Shown here: positions 1 through 11,529 of the stretch, piece by piece
How positions within the stretch are numbered: the stretch's first letter is position 1
Layout: every line of letters starts with the position of its first letter
Assembly (NCBI GenBank): GCA_958510825.1
Contig: OY294044.1
Span: forward strand, 44,429,851-44,493,850
Direction of reading: 5' to 3'
Source of the DNA: Brachypterus glaber
Taxonomy: Eukaryota > Arthropoda > Insecta > Coleoptera > Kateretidae
DNA length: 64,000 bases
Notes under the pieces: model-generated
Told to the model about the DNA's origin: nothing
The model's input: the letters and a program-made list of their open reading frames with translations, nothing else
Databases searched by the model: none
Position numbers and translations under genes: made by a program

Positions 1-214
1 ACAAAACTCCACGCTGCCTCATCTTAGGAAGATTTTTTATAATTGAAATTTAGTGCCTTCGACATCAAATTTTGATAAAAAGAATAATTTAAGATGAAGT
101 GGAGTGGACGTGTTACTGTGCATTCAGGGTTGAAGGTTCATGAGGTATTATACCAGCTGTAATAGTATTTTTTTTAAATAATTATTATAATCGATTATAA
201 TCGATTTGGCTTAC

Positions 215-292
215 CTGATCACCCATATCGTAACCGTTTGCTTGAAAATTCGATTGTGGTATACTTAGCGATAAGTCGACGTTTTCTGTTCT
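215..292 (-). CDS. candidate internal coding exon of an unidentified host gene
   Basis: Read on the minus strand, a 78-bp block lies between a polypyrimidine tract ending TTTGTTTCAG (acceptor) and CAG|GTAAGC (donor), both close to consensus. Of the three frames only the one starting at the first base is open: 26 codons, beginning RTENVDLSLS and ending GYDMGDQ. The other two frames hit stops. The length is a multiple of three, so the exon is symmetric (phase 0-0). It is less AT-rich than its flanks. I do not recognise the protein. If it is real, the gene runs on the minus strand and much or all of the window to the right is its intron. A chance exon-like block is possible; the splice sites plus single-frame openness make it the best host-coding candidate here. 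Confidence 0.5.
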
Positions 293-642
293 CTGAAACA
301 AAAAAAAAATGATTTAATAGCAATAAACAAACACAGAACTATTATTATGAGGTACTATTATACTGTTTGAAAGCGGTAAATGAAGAACACTCAAACTACA
401 CACTTTAAATCTGGACTACAGTAAAAGTTCTTAGATACAAAAACAATTACTTTTCGCGATAATTCGCTGAATATTGGTCATACTACGAAAATATTGCCGC
501 AAAGTGTTAAAATACTTCTTCTTATTTTTTTTTTTTTTGAAAAATGTTCTGAACATTATTTTTTGTAAATATTGACTATATGGAAAAGTACCTACTATTT
601 TGTTGGAATTTTTTTATGTAAATGTAAAATAAAACAATCCAT
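293..642. other. AT-rich probable intron
   Basis: Directly upstream (on the minus strand) of the candidate exon. It contains homopolymer runs and no recognisable gene or inverted repeat. Confidence 0.4.
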
Positions 643-716
643 GAAGATATGTAATGCTACGCATTCCATTATATACTATTCAGAGTAAATGGTATATTGC
701 ATTTCCCCAAATACTT
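643..716 (-). mobile_element. SINE 3' fragment
   Basis: The minus strand matches the 3' part of the SINE at 12350-12500. Shared blocks are AAGTATTTGGGGAAATGCAA, TATACCATT and GGAATGCGTAGCATTAC (small differences between copies). The tRNA-like head is missing; the match stops at 716 in a run of A and T. Related pieces lie at 27463-27590 and perhaps 24007-24050. Confidence 0.5.
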
Positions 717-999
717 AAAAAAATATTTTAAAAAAAAATTAAAAAAATATATTTTTTTAAAAGATCTTTTTTCGAAAGACGAAAAAATAAAAAAAATCGA
801 AAAACAATTCAAAATTTTTCAATTTTTATTTATTTTCTTTTTGCAAAAAACGAAAAAATTAAAAAAAATTAAAATGAGTTTTTTTATTTTTTAAAAAATT
901 TAACCCCCCATAACTTTTTTGTTTTTGGGGGGATTACTTTGAACAAACAATAGGGATCTTTTCTCCTTGATTTTTCCTGAAAATTTGGAGTCGATAGGA

Positions 1000-1075
1000 T
1001 TATTCGTTCTTGAGTTATTGTGTCTACAAAAAACGTGACATCGAACAGACAGACAGACAGACGGACAGATGGACA
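1000..1075 (-). repeat. dispersed repeat copy with (GACA)n tract
   Basis: Contains a GACA tetranucleotide tract (about 1045-1070) next to a sequence which, reverse complemented, resembles ATAACTCAAG followed by a block also found at 1905-2290 and 15590-16015. So a tetranucleotide tract joined to a conserved unique piece is one dispersed family in both orientations. Confidence 0.5.
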
Positions 1076-1139
1076 TTTTAAAAGTTTCTTATTTTAACAC
1101 ATTTGTATCCAAGAATTTTTTGTCTAGGATGTTTTTTGG

Positions 1140-1904
1140 CAATTTTGGGAAATTTGAAACTACCGTATAATACTATTCTAGCGCTACGCGCTGTAAATAG
1201 AATAATAGTTAATATCAACACTGTTTCGTTGCCCCTCGTAATACATGCAATGTACATATAATGTTATTCAGAGTAATAACACTATATTTTTCACTTTAAA
1301 TTGAAGATGATAACACGGTATAGCACGTTAATTTACATTTTTATTCTTTTTAAATCTGTCAGAAAATAATCGTATAAAGGGTGTTAAATTGAGATTCTCG
1401 TTAATAATATACTTTTACGATAAAATTACCTTATAAAATTTATACATTTAACGTATACTTTTTTTTAATGTTCTGAAATATTTTCCGTAAAAATTATTCC
1501 CTTGGGTGTCGTAAAATGTCAAGCATAAATCTTTTTAAATTCAAGTTTATAGCCTCATTTTTAGATTTTACTGCGGCATATTTGAATAAATAGTCTAAAT
1601 TGTATTATTCCACGTAAAAGGTTATAATTTATTATTTTTCATATTTGTGTACTGCGTAAAAAATGTCCTTTCTTGTTGGTGTGGTGTTTGTTACATACTT
1701 TTTATTTGGATTTTTTTTACTAAAGTTTTAGCTTTTCAAATAATTACCAGATGAATTTATTTTCTGAAACTTGGTACTTCTGGTTTTTTAGTAGTAGTAC
1801 TACGGTTAGATAGAGAATATAGTTAAAAAAAACTTAAATTTAACCCATTATTCCTAATTTTATTGTACACAATTTTTTTTTTACACAAAAAACGTCTTGT
1901 GTTA
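1140..1904. other. AT-rich stretch, nothing recognised
   Basis: Noncoding in all frames beyond short chance ORFs. I see no inverted repeat, tandem repeat or RNA gene. Confidence 0.4.
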
Positions 1905-2290
1905 GTAAAAGAAATATTACTATTTTTACGTTTCTCGAAGATTTATATGAAAAAAAGATAATTTTTGAGAAAAAAAATCTGTCTGTCGATCTGATTGTCT
2001 GTTTCTGTCGGGCTGTCTGTGACCACGATTATTTGATAACGCTTTGAGATTATGACTTCAAAATTAAAACATAGGTTCATTATCCATAGTTCTCGGTTGC
2101 GACAGGTAAATAAATAGGTTTGATAAAGGGGTCATACGAGGTAAAAAGTATTTTTATTTTTTTTTTAATTACGAAAAAAAAATTGTTTTTATTTTTTTTT
2201 AATCAACTAATTTTTTTGTATAAACTATGGCGGAAGGTATTTTTTTTAGCAGCCGCTTTTTAATTTTTAACTGATTGACAAATTGGCGGA
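1905..2290 (+). repeat. dispersed repeat copy with (TCTG)n tract
   Basis: Same family as 15590-16015 and in the same orientation. A degenerate TCTG tract (1978-2023) is followed by GTGACCACGAT, then ACTTCAAA and TTCATTATCC, and later a GGAAG/GAAAG block preceding a GCAGC/ACAGC motif. Both copies also share poly-T interruptions. Neither has coding capacity. Confidence 0.55.
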
Positions 2291-2393
2291 TAACATAACT
2301 GGTTCAAAAGTCAGTATTAGCTTTTGGTCTTCTCTTCTATAAGGTAACGTTAAAGTATTACGTAACGCAAATTTTAATCATTTTGGACTTTGA

Positions 2394-2753
2394 AAAAAAT
2401 TCCTTCAAGGTACGATTCAGGACCTTTGTAGTTTTTCTGATGTCAAATATGGTTAATATTGGTTGATTAGGGGGACAAAGGGGGCAAAAACTAATATGTT
2501 TTGCTATAACTCGCTTATTATTGATCGTAGGATAAAATTTCTTGCGCAGAAGTATTTTTTTATTTTTCACTTAAAATTTTAATTAATTTTATCGTAAGAT
2601 AAGAATTGTTATCTTTCGATCAATAATAAGCCATTTACCGCCGAAAAAATTGGTTTATGACCCCTTTTTCCCCCATGCCCCTCTCCAATGTTAGCCATAT
2701 TTGACGTCATCTAAACTACGAAGGTCCTGAATCGTACATGAAGGAATTTTTGT
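2394..2753. mobile_element. palindromic MITE-like element
   Basis: The left arm (about 2397-2462) is the imperfect reverse complement of the right arm (about 2690-2752). Shared core blocks are GATTCAGGACCTT and CAAATATGG. The middle carries G-rich GGGGGACAAAGGGGGC and an AATAATAAG block, also inverted. Just outside the left end (2343-2390) lies TATTACGTAACGCAAATTTT, the sequence found at 38914-38962 and as hairpin arms at 53390-53539. Related fragments: 3518-3690, 11330-11480 and 19390-19560. Confidence 0.65.
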
Positions 2754-3517
2754 AATCGGACCTTTCGTTGAATAGTTTCAAGGTTTATAGTCAGGGGACA
2801 GATATACTGACAGACACATTTTCTCGACGTTTCATGGCATTTTAAGTCCGAATATGCAAAAAAAATTTAACAATAAAGCGCTAGAAAAAAAAAGCATTTT
2901 TGTAATGTAGTAATCATAAATAATAACTTTTGACTAAATTACTTCTTATGGTGTGTTTAAACAATTTATGAAAAAAAAAATCAGGGTTCGGAAACAGAAA
3001 GTTAAAATTTGCAAAAAACCACCGTGTAAACCGAAGAAGTCCTGAAAAGTTAAGATAGTAGGTTATAAGTTAAACAAAGGTTAATGGTTAATTTATTGTT
3101 TTATATTTGAACTACTTGCACATTATTTTCTAAAGAAATTAAAATAAATTGACTTTATCATAAACTACAATCTTTCCTTTAATGGTACAATACATTGTGA
3201 TTTTAATGATAACTATTTCTATGCATTCAATATTGAATAATAATATTATAAGATATTATAAACTGTTAATAAAATTTAATGAATACTTAAAACAAGCTAA
3301 ATCGGGTCCCTTTCTACAGGGTACCGGCGGATTTAGGGGTTCATGCCTCCCCCCAGCGAGATATATTAGCATAGAAATACCTTCAAAATTATATTTTTGG
3401 TGAATGCGCAATTTTTTTCTTATGGATGGCCCCCTTAAAATGAAATAAATCCGCCCCTGCTATGTAGATGGTTTTTAATACATATAGGTACCAAACATGT
3501 GGAAAACCACAGTAAAA

Positions 3518-3690
3518 ATGAATTCCTTCAGGAAACTGAAAATCATTTTTACTGTACAATAATTTTGGTCCTTTCCAACCATTTGCCTTCTTTTCCACCC
3601 CCGTGTTAACCATATTTAAAGTGATACAAACTACAAAGGTCCCGATTAGTTTGGTAAAGTATTTTGGTAAAAGATTTTTTAATCCCATGT
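3518..3690. repeat. degenerate copy of the 2394-2753 element
   Basis: AATTCCTTCAGG at the left and ACAAACTACAAAGGTCC at 3627-3645 match the arms of the 2394-2753 element. The copy is incomplete and its symmetry is weaker. Confidence 0.45.
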
Positions 3691-3911
3691 ATATTTAAAC
3701 AACCCGATTTTTTTTTCACATTACCTCGCTGTTTCCTTAAATTTAAAATAAAAATAAAAAAACAAAAAAAAATGTTCATTTAATTAATTTAATTTGAGAT
3801 TATGTAACTTAAAACTGATTAATAATAAAATAAACCGATTTAAGTAGTTAGTTAAAATTTTTGGAAAATTAAATTTATATAAAAAAAATCACATGTATGG
3901 TTATTACTCAT

Positions 3912-4635
3912 ATACCAAGTGAGTTTTATTTACGTCCACCCCTAAAATTAAGTTTAGTTTGTATTCGATAAAAACAAAAATTTGGTGATTTATATAATTT
4001 TACACTGGCTATAAAATGGCTGATTTATTTATTTTTTTGTTTCACTTCCGTTTTCGGTAGAAATCTCTTAACTTTTGACTTTTGAAACACCCTGTATACT
4101 TGTACATATTTTGATTCAAAACTAAATTCTAGGTACAACCATGTATCATGTATTTGTCAATTTTTAACAGAACATGTGTTTTAATAGTAATACGGGGCCA
4201 TTAAAAAAAAGTTTTATTGAAAAAGATGATTTGTCCAGTTTTGAAGATCTCCAAATTAGTTAATAATTATTTAATTTTTTAATTTATTTAATTATAATTA
4301 AATAAAACGTTGTTTTATATTTTTCCTAAGAAAAATACTAAGCCAAGATTAATTTTACATATTTAAAAGCTAACTAGATTCAAAAAATGACATGTTTTGT
4401 AAAAAATTGACAAATGATACATGGTTGTAATCAGAATTTAATTCTAAATCAAAATATGTAAAAATATACAGGGCATTAAAATAAAAAATCAAAAGTTGGG
4501 GTCATTTCCGGCGAAACCAGAAGTGAAAAAAAAATTATATAACAAATCATAAAAGCTTCGTTTTTATCTAATGAAAATTAATCTTAATCTTAATCTTAAT
4601 CTTAGGTTTGGACATAAATAAAAGTCACCCGGTAT
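3912..4635. mobile_element. palindromic TIR element, about 720 bp
   Basis: The left end ATACCAAGTGAGTTTTATTT is matched by the right end reversed, ATACCGGGTGACTTTTATTT, and pairing continues inward. The block around 4088-4170 (ACACCCTGTATA, TGTACATATTTTGAT, CCATGTATCATG) is matched by 4390-4475. The whole unit can fold on itself and has no ORF: a non-autonomous DNA transposon. A hexamer expansion (TAATCT)n sits in the right arm. Confidence 0.7.
4578..4604 (+). repeat. (TAATCT)n hexamer microsatellite
   Basis: About four copies of TAATCT inside the right arm of the element at 3912-4635. The left arm has only one or two copies at the mirror position, so the expansion came after insertion. Confidence 0.8.
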
Positions 4636-4997
4636 GCTTATAACTGATGTATGTAGGTATTATAGTCAGATAGACTTAGACTTCGAATGTTATTTATTTA
4701 TTAAGTTTTAATAGTTTAAATGTTAAGTTTTGCTCCACTTTTGACTTTTATAGTTTTGCACTACTTGTCTAAAATTGTGTAGCGTGAAAATATCAATGCA
4801 CATGAAAAAATTGTCAATGATGTTTTAGTAAAGGTCAAAACATATTTTATGTTCTATATACCGTGTCTTTCAGTAAACCTTTTACACTAATTAAGGGTAA
4901 AATTTATAGTTTTCAAAGTTTGGTAAAGGTGAGAAGAGATAGTTGCTTTATTGCCAATTATAATTTTATAAACAAATATTTACAGTACTATAGTAAT

Positions 4998-5431
4998 CAG
5001 GGTCGTAGCGAAGAAGATTTCGTGGTGGGGGAGAAGGTTAAAAATGTCAACTTTTTTAGCCTAAAAATGCAAATTTTCTCTCAGACAAAAAAGTTAATGA
5101 CTAAAAAAAAAGTCCCACCCTTTCGTGAATTATTCAACTTTTGTATGAATCTATTAAATATGCAACTTTTTTCCTCGATACAAAAAAGTTAATGACTAAG
5201 AAAAAAGGTCCCATCTTTCGTGAAATATGCAACTCAAGCAGTCTTGCATGAATCCATGAAAAAATATGTAACACAAAAAAGTTAATGAGCAAAAAAAAAG
5301 GTCTCACTATTTCGTAAAATATGCAACTTTTTTATTTGAATCCATAAAATATTCAACTTTTTTCTCGTGAAATGTGCAACTTTTTAGATTTCAAGATAGG
5401 TGGGGGAGGCTCCCCCATATCTACGGCCCTG
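4998..5431. mobile_element. hAT-type MITE with internal tandem repeats
   Basis: The ends are CAGGGTCGTAG on the left and CTACGGCCCTG on the right, the CAGGG...CCCTG pattern of hAT elements. They are flanked by near-identical 8-bp duplications, ATAGTAAT (4990-4997) and ATAATAAT (5432-5439), the hAT target-site length. The interior holds three degenerate units of about 94 bp starting at 5085, 5180 and 5273, each opening with ACAAAAAAGTTAATGA. There is no transposase, so it is non-autonomous. Confidence 0.75.
5085..5375 (+). repeat. about 94-bp tandem repeat, three copies
   Basis: Unit starts at 5085, 5180 and 5273 share ACAAAAAAGTTAATGA, an A-run, GGTCCCA/GTCTCA, TTTCGTGAA and ATGCAACTTTT. Divergence between units indicates an old duplication inside the hAT-type MITE. 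Confidence 0.7.
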
Positions 5432-5522
5432 ATAATAATATTTATTTATTTGTATTTATTTGTATTTATTATAGTGATTCAGGGACCTCCTTTTGAAGGT
5501 AGTTTATACCTAACACTGTTTC

Positions 5523-5544
5523 ATATCTTACTATAGTAAGATAT
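5523..5544. repeat. 22-bp perfect palindrome
   Basis: ATATCTTACTA is followed directly by its exact reverse complement TAGTAAGATAT. No other feature overlaps it. Confidence 0.7.
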
Positions 5545-5616
5545 CACTAACTAGAGAAATTGATCTTGTTTCGAAAAACGAAATATTATCAAATTTCTTT
5601 TAAGCTGATAAAATTA

Positions 5617-6034
5617 TACATTGCCGCACATTAAATTCCGGACACCTAAAAAATTGTCATTTTTTAAATTCAAATATTTCGAAAACTAATTAATGGATTT
5701 GACTGATTCTTTTTTAGTTTTAAAGCTTAAACATTCTCTACTTTTGTTTGTTTTAAGAATGATTAAATTTTTTTCGTATTAACAGCAACAAATAAAGTAC
5801 AACTATGTTTTTTACCCCATGTTCTAGGACTTGCATGGTACGCCACTGCAACTGTTTATCAAATTATTAAAGTGTTTCTTATTGCCGCAGTTTTAATGAA
5901 TATTTTCTTTTTTATTTTTTTAAATTTTTACTTCTGGTTTAGGAGATATCAGGATTTTCCTGGAAGTTGTCAAATATTTGAATTTAAAAAATGTAAATTT
6001 TTTAGGTGTCCGGAATTTAATATGCGGCAGTGTA
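5617..6034. mobile_element. TA-flanked MITE with about 60-bp TIRs
   Basis: The left end TACATTGCCGCACATTAAAT matches the reversed right end TACACTGCCGCATATTAAAT, and pairing continues through TTCCGGACACCTAAAAAATT and TTCAAATATTT for about 60 bp. The element starts and ends in TA, as for Tc1/mariner-type elements. The 418-bp unit has no transposase. Confidence 0.75.
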
Positions 6035-6039
6035 CATGA

Positions 6040-8220
6040 AAGAGCCTCAAAAGAAGGTATGAAAAATAAGCTAATTAGGGATGAAAGCAATTTATGAGAA
6101 AGTAGTGGTTTTTCTTTGCCAAAGAATCTTAAAATTGATAAAATTTGCTTCATTATTTTAGTAATGGAATTACAGAATTAAGAGTTATTGCCAATAAATC
6201 ATAAATCGTAATAAGCTTTCTAAGTTTAATGATAAATATATTTAAAAGTACTGTTCTAACGATGAAATTTATGTAAGAAAAAGTTACAACTGTGATTTAT
6301 TATAATTTATTTAATGTAATTGCATTATATTATGATCCTATTTGCTTAGCAGGAAACAGAGTATATTTCCTGCAAAAGAAAAGTTGTTTTCAGAGAAAAT
6401 ATCTTACACTGCAAAAATGGGGTTAAGATTAGAGTCTAATATTATATTGTAAAATTAATATTTTATAGTAAATTTAACATTTAAAATTTAAATGAAAACG
6501 GTGTTAAACTGCACGGTAAAATAATGTAAAAATACCATAGGTTACTAAGTAATTTTACCATACTGGTCTATGTTTAATTTATGAATTTGTGTAAATGTGT
6601 GTAAATAAATTTAATTTATTGTAAAATAACGTAAAATCCTGATAAAATTGTGTAAACTTCTGTAAGTTAAATTAAAAATGCACAAGATTATAACAATATT
6701 GAAAACTTACGTTGATTTACACCTATTATCAATTACATAATTTTAAAGAAAACTACGTCGGTTTAGGGCATCTATATTGCTCTATGAAAAATTTTACGGA
6801 TGCTCCACTGTAATGATTTATTTGTTTTCTACGCGCACCGTCGAGGTTCTTGATTTATCTATGCACAAGAACACAATAAACCGGCAAACAGTTGATGAAT
6901 AGTTATTCTCCGCTAAGAGTACTTATTATAATAAAAAAGTATGTAAGGTGAGTAAGGGTTAGTGTAATAAAGGGGCAATTAAAATAATGCGCTGGTATTG
7001 GCCTCCAAAAAAAGGTTTTTATTGTGACCAAATAACGACCATTGGTTGGAAATGAATAAAAATTTTTTTTCAGTGTCTATTTAGATCATATTAAAATACT
7101 CCAATCAACAATAAAGTAATTACTACTTTTTTGACTAATAAGTTTTTTTTATTTCGTATAGAAGTAAAAATAGCGTTATTGGATTTTTTTGAAAGCGTTA
7201 GTGTTTAAACTAATTTAAAGTACAAAAATTGTAATTGCCAAAATTAAGTTAACTGCAGGCATAATTGAAATGTTCTACATTGAAATTTTATACGATTTTT
7301 TTATAAAAAAAGCTAAATGGACCTAAATACAAAAGCTGAATATCTTTTTTTTTTGCTTCAAAATTTATTTTCCAGCCATTGTCATATTATTCATTTTGTT
7401 TTTACTACTCAGCGGCGCAATTTCAGATTTTTGTTAGGGCTACCAACCCGTCCGCAGTTCGGGGGGCAAGGGGGTTACCAAAATCGGACAGAAGCGGACA
7501 AGGAGGGGGGGTCAAGCCATTTTCGGATGTCCACTTTTCCAAATTCAATAATTTTCATGTAATGAAATACATTTTTCATAATTCCACTATCCGAAGATAT
7601 GTAAGCGATTTCGAATTCCACCGCGGCGATTCAGGGATAAAGATAAAGAAGTCGATTTTTCTGACAGAAAATTCTATGTTTGATTATAAGAATAAATTTT
7701 TATCAGATTGACGGGGGCTTTGATCTCTTATTATTTTATAATGATAAAAAAGTGAAAGTCTGAAAAATGGGGGGGTACCCTACTGCGTTTAGGACGTCTT
7801 TTAGAGGGGGGGTTTGGAAATAGGACAAAATCGGACAAACAGGGAAATTCCGGAATTTTCGCTGACGTCTTAGGTTGTGTAATCACTTTTTTAGACTTAT
7901 CTAATTGAAATTTTAGGTTTTGGATGTAAATGACAAAAGTTCTAATTAACAAAATTTGGTAGAATAAACAAGTAAGTAAATTTTTGAATTGCGAAAAAAG
8001 GTTCAAAAATTAAATGAACAAAACCTGATTACTAATATCAATATTTAAAAAAACATATAATAACTATGTTTGCAATTCATATTGTAATCAGTGTAAAGGG
8101 TATTACATTTTATTTTAGTAAAAACTGAGTATTTTTTTACTCAGTTCATAACGTCTATAATCTAAAATTTTATATTTTTATGTTTAAATAACAATTCGAT
8201 GAAAAAGTTTTATGCAACAG
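6040..8220. other. noncoding stretch with G-run repeats
   Basis: About 6410-6730 is a GTAAAAT-rich block that resembles the MITE-like DNA at 34720-34870 but has no clear ends. At 7430-7560 and 7770-7870 there are two related G-run segments sharing AAAATCGGACA. No gene or convincing boundary was seen. Short ORFs in the G-run segments look like chance. Confidence 0.4.
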
Positions 8221-8226
8221 GTTTTC

Positions 8227-8673
8227 TGTTCAATTACTTGATCATAGAAGAATCCTATCGTCCTTATCCTTTGCTTTTAGGATCATAAATAACTTAATTG
8301 ACTGTCCTGATTTACTTGAGAAATTAAATTTTTTGTTACCCCGTATTAGTGCTAGAAATGTTGATTCATTCATGTTACCTATTCCTAGGACGAATATATT
8401 AATTAAGTCACCAATCTATATTATGTCCAGTAATGTTAACAATTATTGTACAAATTGTGATCTATTTTTTGAGAGTCTTAGATCTATTTTGAGCGTGGCA
8501 AGTAATGGATTGTAATACATATTCTCCTAGATAGAATTCAATAGTTTTATATTTAGATGTATATAAATTTGTTATATTAGTATTAAGATTAAATAATATT
8601 GTTTAGTTTTATCTTATAATTTTGTCCTGTAATTGGATTTCTGTTGGGCAATAAATCTATTATTATTATTATA
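8227..8673 (+). pseudogene. 5'-truncated LINE, C-terminal remnant
   Basis: From about 8236 to 8514 a frame reads QLLDHRRILSSLSFAF, then LLEKLNFLLPRISARN, and ends SVASNGL. It aligns with the C-terminus of the element at 51333-52466 (LSKLNFCVP...NRYCKSCDIHFDS). The 3' UTRs are nearly the same: TTGTCCTGTAATTGG, CTGTTGGGCAATAAA, then a TTA microsatellite tail. Endonuclease and polymerase domains are absent, so it is a dead-on-arrival insertion of a Jockey/CR1-like family. Confidence 0.8.
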
Positions 8674-8839
8674 AAATGGTAGTTGTACTTAACCTTTTGT
8701 TTTTAAATAATAATAAGTTCGGTACTAAATTACACAGGATGTTTTGTAAAAAAAAAGATATTCCTAAAAAAGCGATGCTTTAAGAAAACCAGAAAAATAA
8801 TTCATCAGGTAATTATATCATATCCCATATCCCAAAGCT

Positions 8840-9140
8840 TTTACCGCATCAATGAGTGTCCGCCCCCGTTTAATTTTTGAACCACTTAAGATAAATAAAA
8901 TTTGAAACATTTAAATAACATAACGCAAATTATTTTTTGGTGAATATCTGATATTTTTCGGGGCACAATGGAGGCAGGGGGCAAGGTAGATTTTTTTAAT
9001 GAAAAGGAGGGTCGTGTGGTACATCATTTTAAAGCTTATTAAATTCTCTTTTCGACCATATTTTTAAATTTTTTTTTTTTAAGGTATTACAATTTTTTTT
9101 TTAGAAATATAGAAAATTTACATTTTCAACACATTTTTAA
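8840..9140 (+). repeat. fragment related to the 13244-13965 element
   Basis: GGTCGTGTGGTACATCATTT followed by TAAAGCTTATTAAATTCTC nearly repeats 13424-13462, and the upstream GGCAGGGGGCA and AACCACTTAAGAT parts also correspond. Only one arm is present, so this is a half element. Confidence 0.55.
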
Positions 9141-9219
9141 CCCCCTCAAAAAAATGTTGAAAAAAATAAAAAATATACACAGTGTATTTGAAATAGGGTC
9201 CGAAATTTTAAGGGGTTCC

Positions 9220-9640
9220 CATAAATTTCTAAAAATGCGTCGTAAGGGAGTTACGCTCCTTTGAAAGTGGCTAAAAAAATCGGTTTTTATTTAATAACTC
9301 AGGAACCCTTTGAGATATAGCAACGAGGTTTTGCACGTAAACTAATCCTAATAAGGCCCATCTTAGTATGTTATTTTCATGTACTTATTTTAACCAGGGG
9401 CGTGCCAACGAGGGGGGGGGGGCTTATCAGTTTTTTGTCCTAAACTTTTTTCTGTATAACTTTTTTGTTATTTTTTTTTTGGTATATGATTCCTCAGGTC
9501 AAGATCCTTAAAAAAAGTTACTCTTGTTGTAACACTGTAGGACTAACCGTTTTCGAGAAAAATTAATTTAAAGGTGAAATTTCACGGTACGAGGACGAAA
9601 ATTTAAATACTAAAATGTTGATAACCGACATTTCAATGGT
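9220..9640 (+). repeat. dispersed repeat, copy 1
   Basis: Shares order and content with 10580-10950: TTTTTA-TTAATAACTC, GAGATTTTGCA/GAGGTTTTGCA, a TAATAAGG/TTAATTAGGGC block, GGCGTGCC/AGCGTGCG, GATTCCT-AGG/GATTCCTTAAG and ACTGTAG-ACTAACCGT/ACTGTAGAAGCAACCGT. Noncoding, and the copies are well diverged. Confidence 0.5.
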
Positions 9641-10200
9641 GATTAAAACTGTGCAGCTGGTGAAGTTTTATTTATTTTTTTGAACCTGTTACACTGAACG
9701 AAAAAAATTAAGTTTTTAATATGTTATAAACAGTATGCGAAGGCTTAAAATATAAAAAAAATGGCGGGTGGGTTCGGCCAAAAACGGCCCACTTTGTCAT
9801 TAAGAAAAAAATAATGCCTTTTTTAACAATAAAAACTTGATGGCATATGCGATATTTTTTTTACAAAGTGTCCTTACCACCCTTATTACTTCTACCAAAT
9901 TTCAAATCGATCGGATAAATAGAACTGAAGAAAAAAAAAATAAAAAAATTTGGGGTAAATTAATGTTTTGCCACCCCCTAAGGGATAGTTGGGGGCCAAA
10001 ATATTGGTGGAATGTTACTCAAGCCAAAATACAACTTTTGTGCCCATTTTATTCTTTTTTCGATCAAGGGCATTTATCCCTATCTTACTCCGCTAAGCTC
10101 TTTCAGGTTAATATTTTAAGCCCCTCAAACGTTAAAGGTATAAATATAACCTTACCTATTACCTTTTTTCAAGGATGCACACGCACATAAGTTATAAGGG
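9641..10200. other. noncoding repeat-like stretch
   Basis: Contains blocks typical of degenerate repeats (ATTTCAAATCGATCGGATAA, CACCCTGTAC just beyond). A 117-codon open frame here has low-complexity lysine-rich and aromatic runs and no domain, so I do not call a gene. Confidence 0.4.
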
Positions 10201-10579
10201 GGGTTATTTTGAATAATCACCCTGTACACTAAAATATATTTTCGTAGATCTAAAAGATTCATTATTCAATTCAGTACTAATTTAAAATTATTAGTTTGGA
10301 ATATTTTATTAGAACTCCATTAAATTTTCCAAATTAGTCTGTAGAAATTATATTTTATTGAGTTAGACGCGTCGGATCGGATTTTAAATTGAAAATAAAA
10401 CTGAATCAATACTTCTCTAAAGAAAATTTAAAAGGAAATGATATTTTTATCGAAATTAAATGAGTAAGTTCGGAAAAAATAATTATTTATAGTTTTTTTA
10501 AATTATTTCTAATTCTCTGCACGGTGTTTGCAGTCTTTTGACCTTAAATAAAGGGGATGATTTTACATCAAAAAACATA

Positions 10580-10950
10580 AAAAACCAGCACAGGAACATA
10601 GGCCCGGAAACGAATCCTAAGAGAGATACGACCCTTCCAAATTTTACTAAAAAATAAGGTTTTTAATTAATAACTCTGAGCTAGAGCGAAGAGATTTTGC
10701 ATGTATACTAACTAGTATTAATTAGGGCATTTAGTTGAAGTTAATTTATTTTTTTGAATCTATCCAGAAGCGTGCGTAGAAATGTGTGAGGCTTAGTACA
10801 TTTTTGCCCCAAACTTGTTTATGTTATTTGTTTTGGATTTTTTGTAAAAATTATAGATTCCTTAAGTAAAAATAAATAAAAAATGTCATATACTGTGAAA
10901 CTGTAGAAGCAACCGTCTTAAAAAAATATGCAATTAAGGGGAAGCAACAT
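10580..10950 (+). repeat. dispersed repeat, copy 2
   Basis: Diverged copy of the sequence at 9220-9640 in the same orientation, with the same succession of blocks. No coding capacity. Confidence 0.5.
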
Positions 10951-11329
10951 TTTAAAAGGCTATTACTCCTTTAGTATTAAATTTAGGTGTTTCGGTGAAG
11001 CATACTTTTTTGCTTAGTTTTGCTGCAGCATTATTTTTTTTTAGTGCTTTTTTCGTTTCCCATTCAATGATGATATAATAATAATTTTCACTATAGACGA
11101 GCGCTCTCTCAACTTTACGCTTTAACCTTCGTAACGCAGGATGCGTGAAAGTGAGAGGCACAATAGTCTATAGTAATTGTGCAAGCTATATTTATGTAGA
11201 TTCGTTATTATGACGGCTAGCTAGATTAAAATCCACCGAAAGATAACAACAATTGTTGCATTTTCGGATTTAGAATGCCAAAACATTAATAAAATTTTTA
11301 AATAAGTGGGTGTTAAAAATGTCGGCGTG

Positions 11330-11480
11330 TCTTTCCCTCAGTTTAAAACATTTGCCAGAAAACGATTTAGGACCTTTAAAGTTTGCGTCACGTGAACTAT
11401 GTTTGACATAAGTAAAAAAGGGACAAAGGGTGTCTCCTTTGCCCTTTTTTTCAAACCAATATTTTTGGCGATAACTGAAC
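11330..11480. repeat. degenerate copy of the 2394-2753 family
   Basis: GATTTAGGACCTTTAAAGTTT, GGGACAAAGGG and TCCTTTGCCC correspond to the arm and the G-rich middle of the 2394-2753 element. Confidence 0.45.
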
Positions 11481-11529
11481 CGTTTCGGATATCGCCGAAT
11501 CTTCGTCAGTTTTTTCATGATGTACTGTA

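Noticed and set aside
5085..5375. CRISPR-like array
   Set aside because: The repeat is contiguous and about 94 bp without unique spacers, and lies inside a eukaryotic MITE.
9837..10190. 117-codon open frame
   Set aside because: No domain, low-complexity segments, and the DNA reads like degenerate dispersed repeat.
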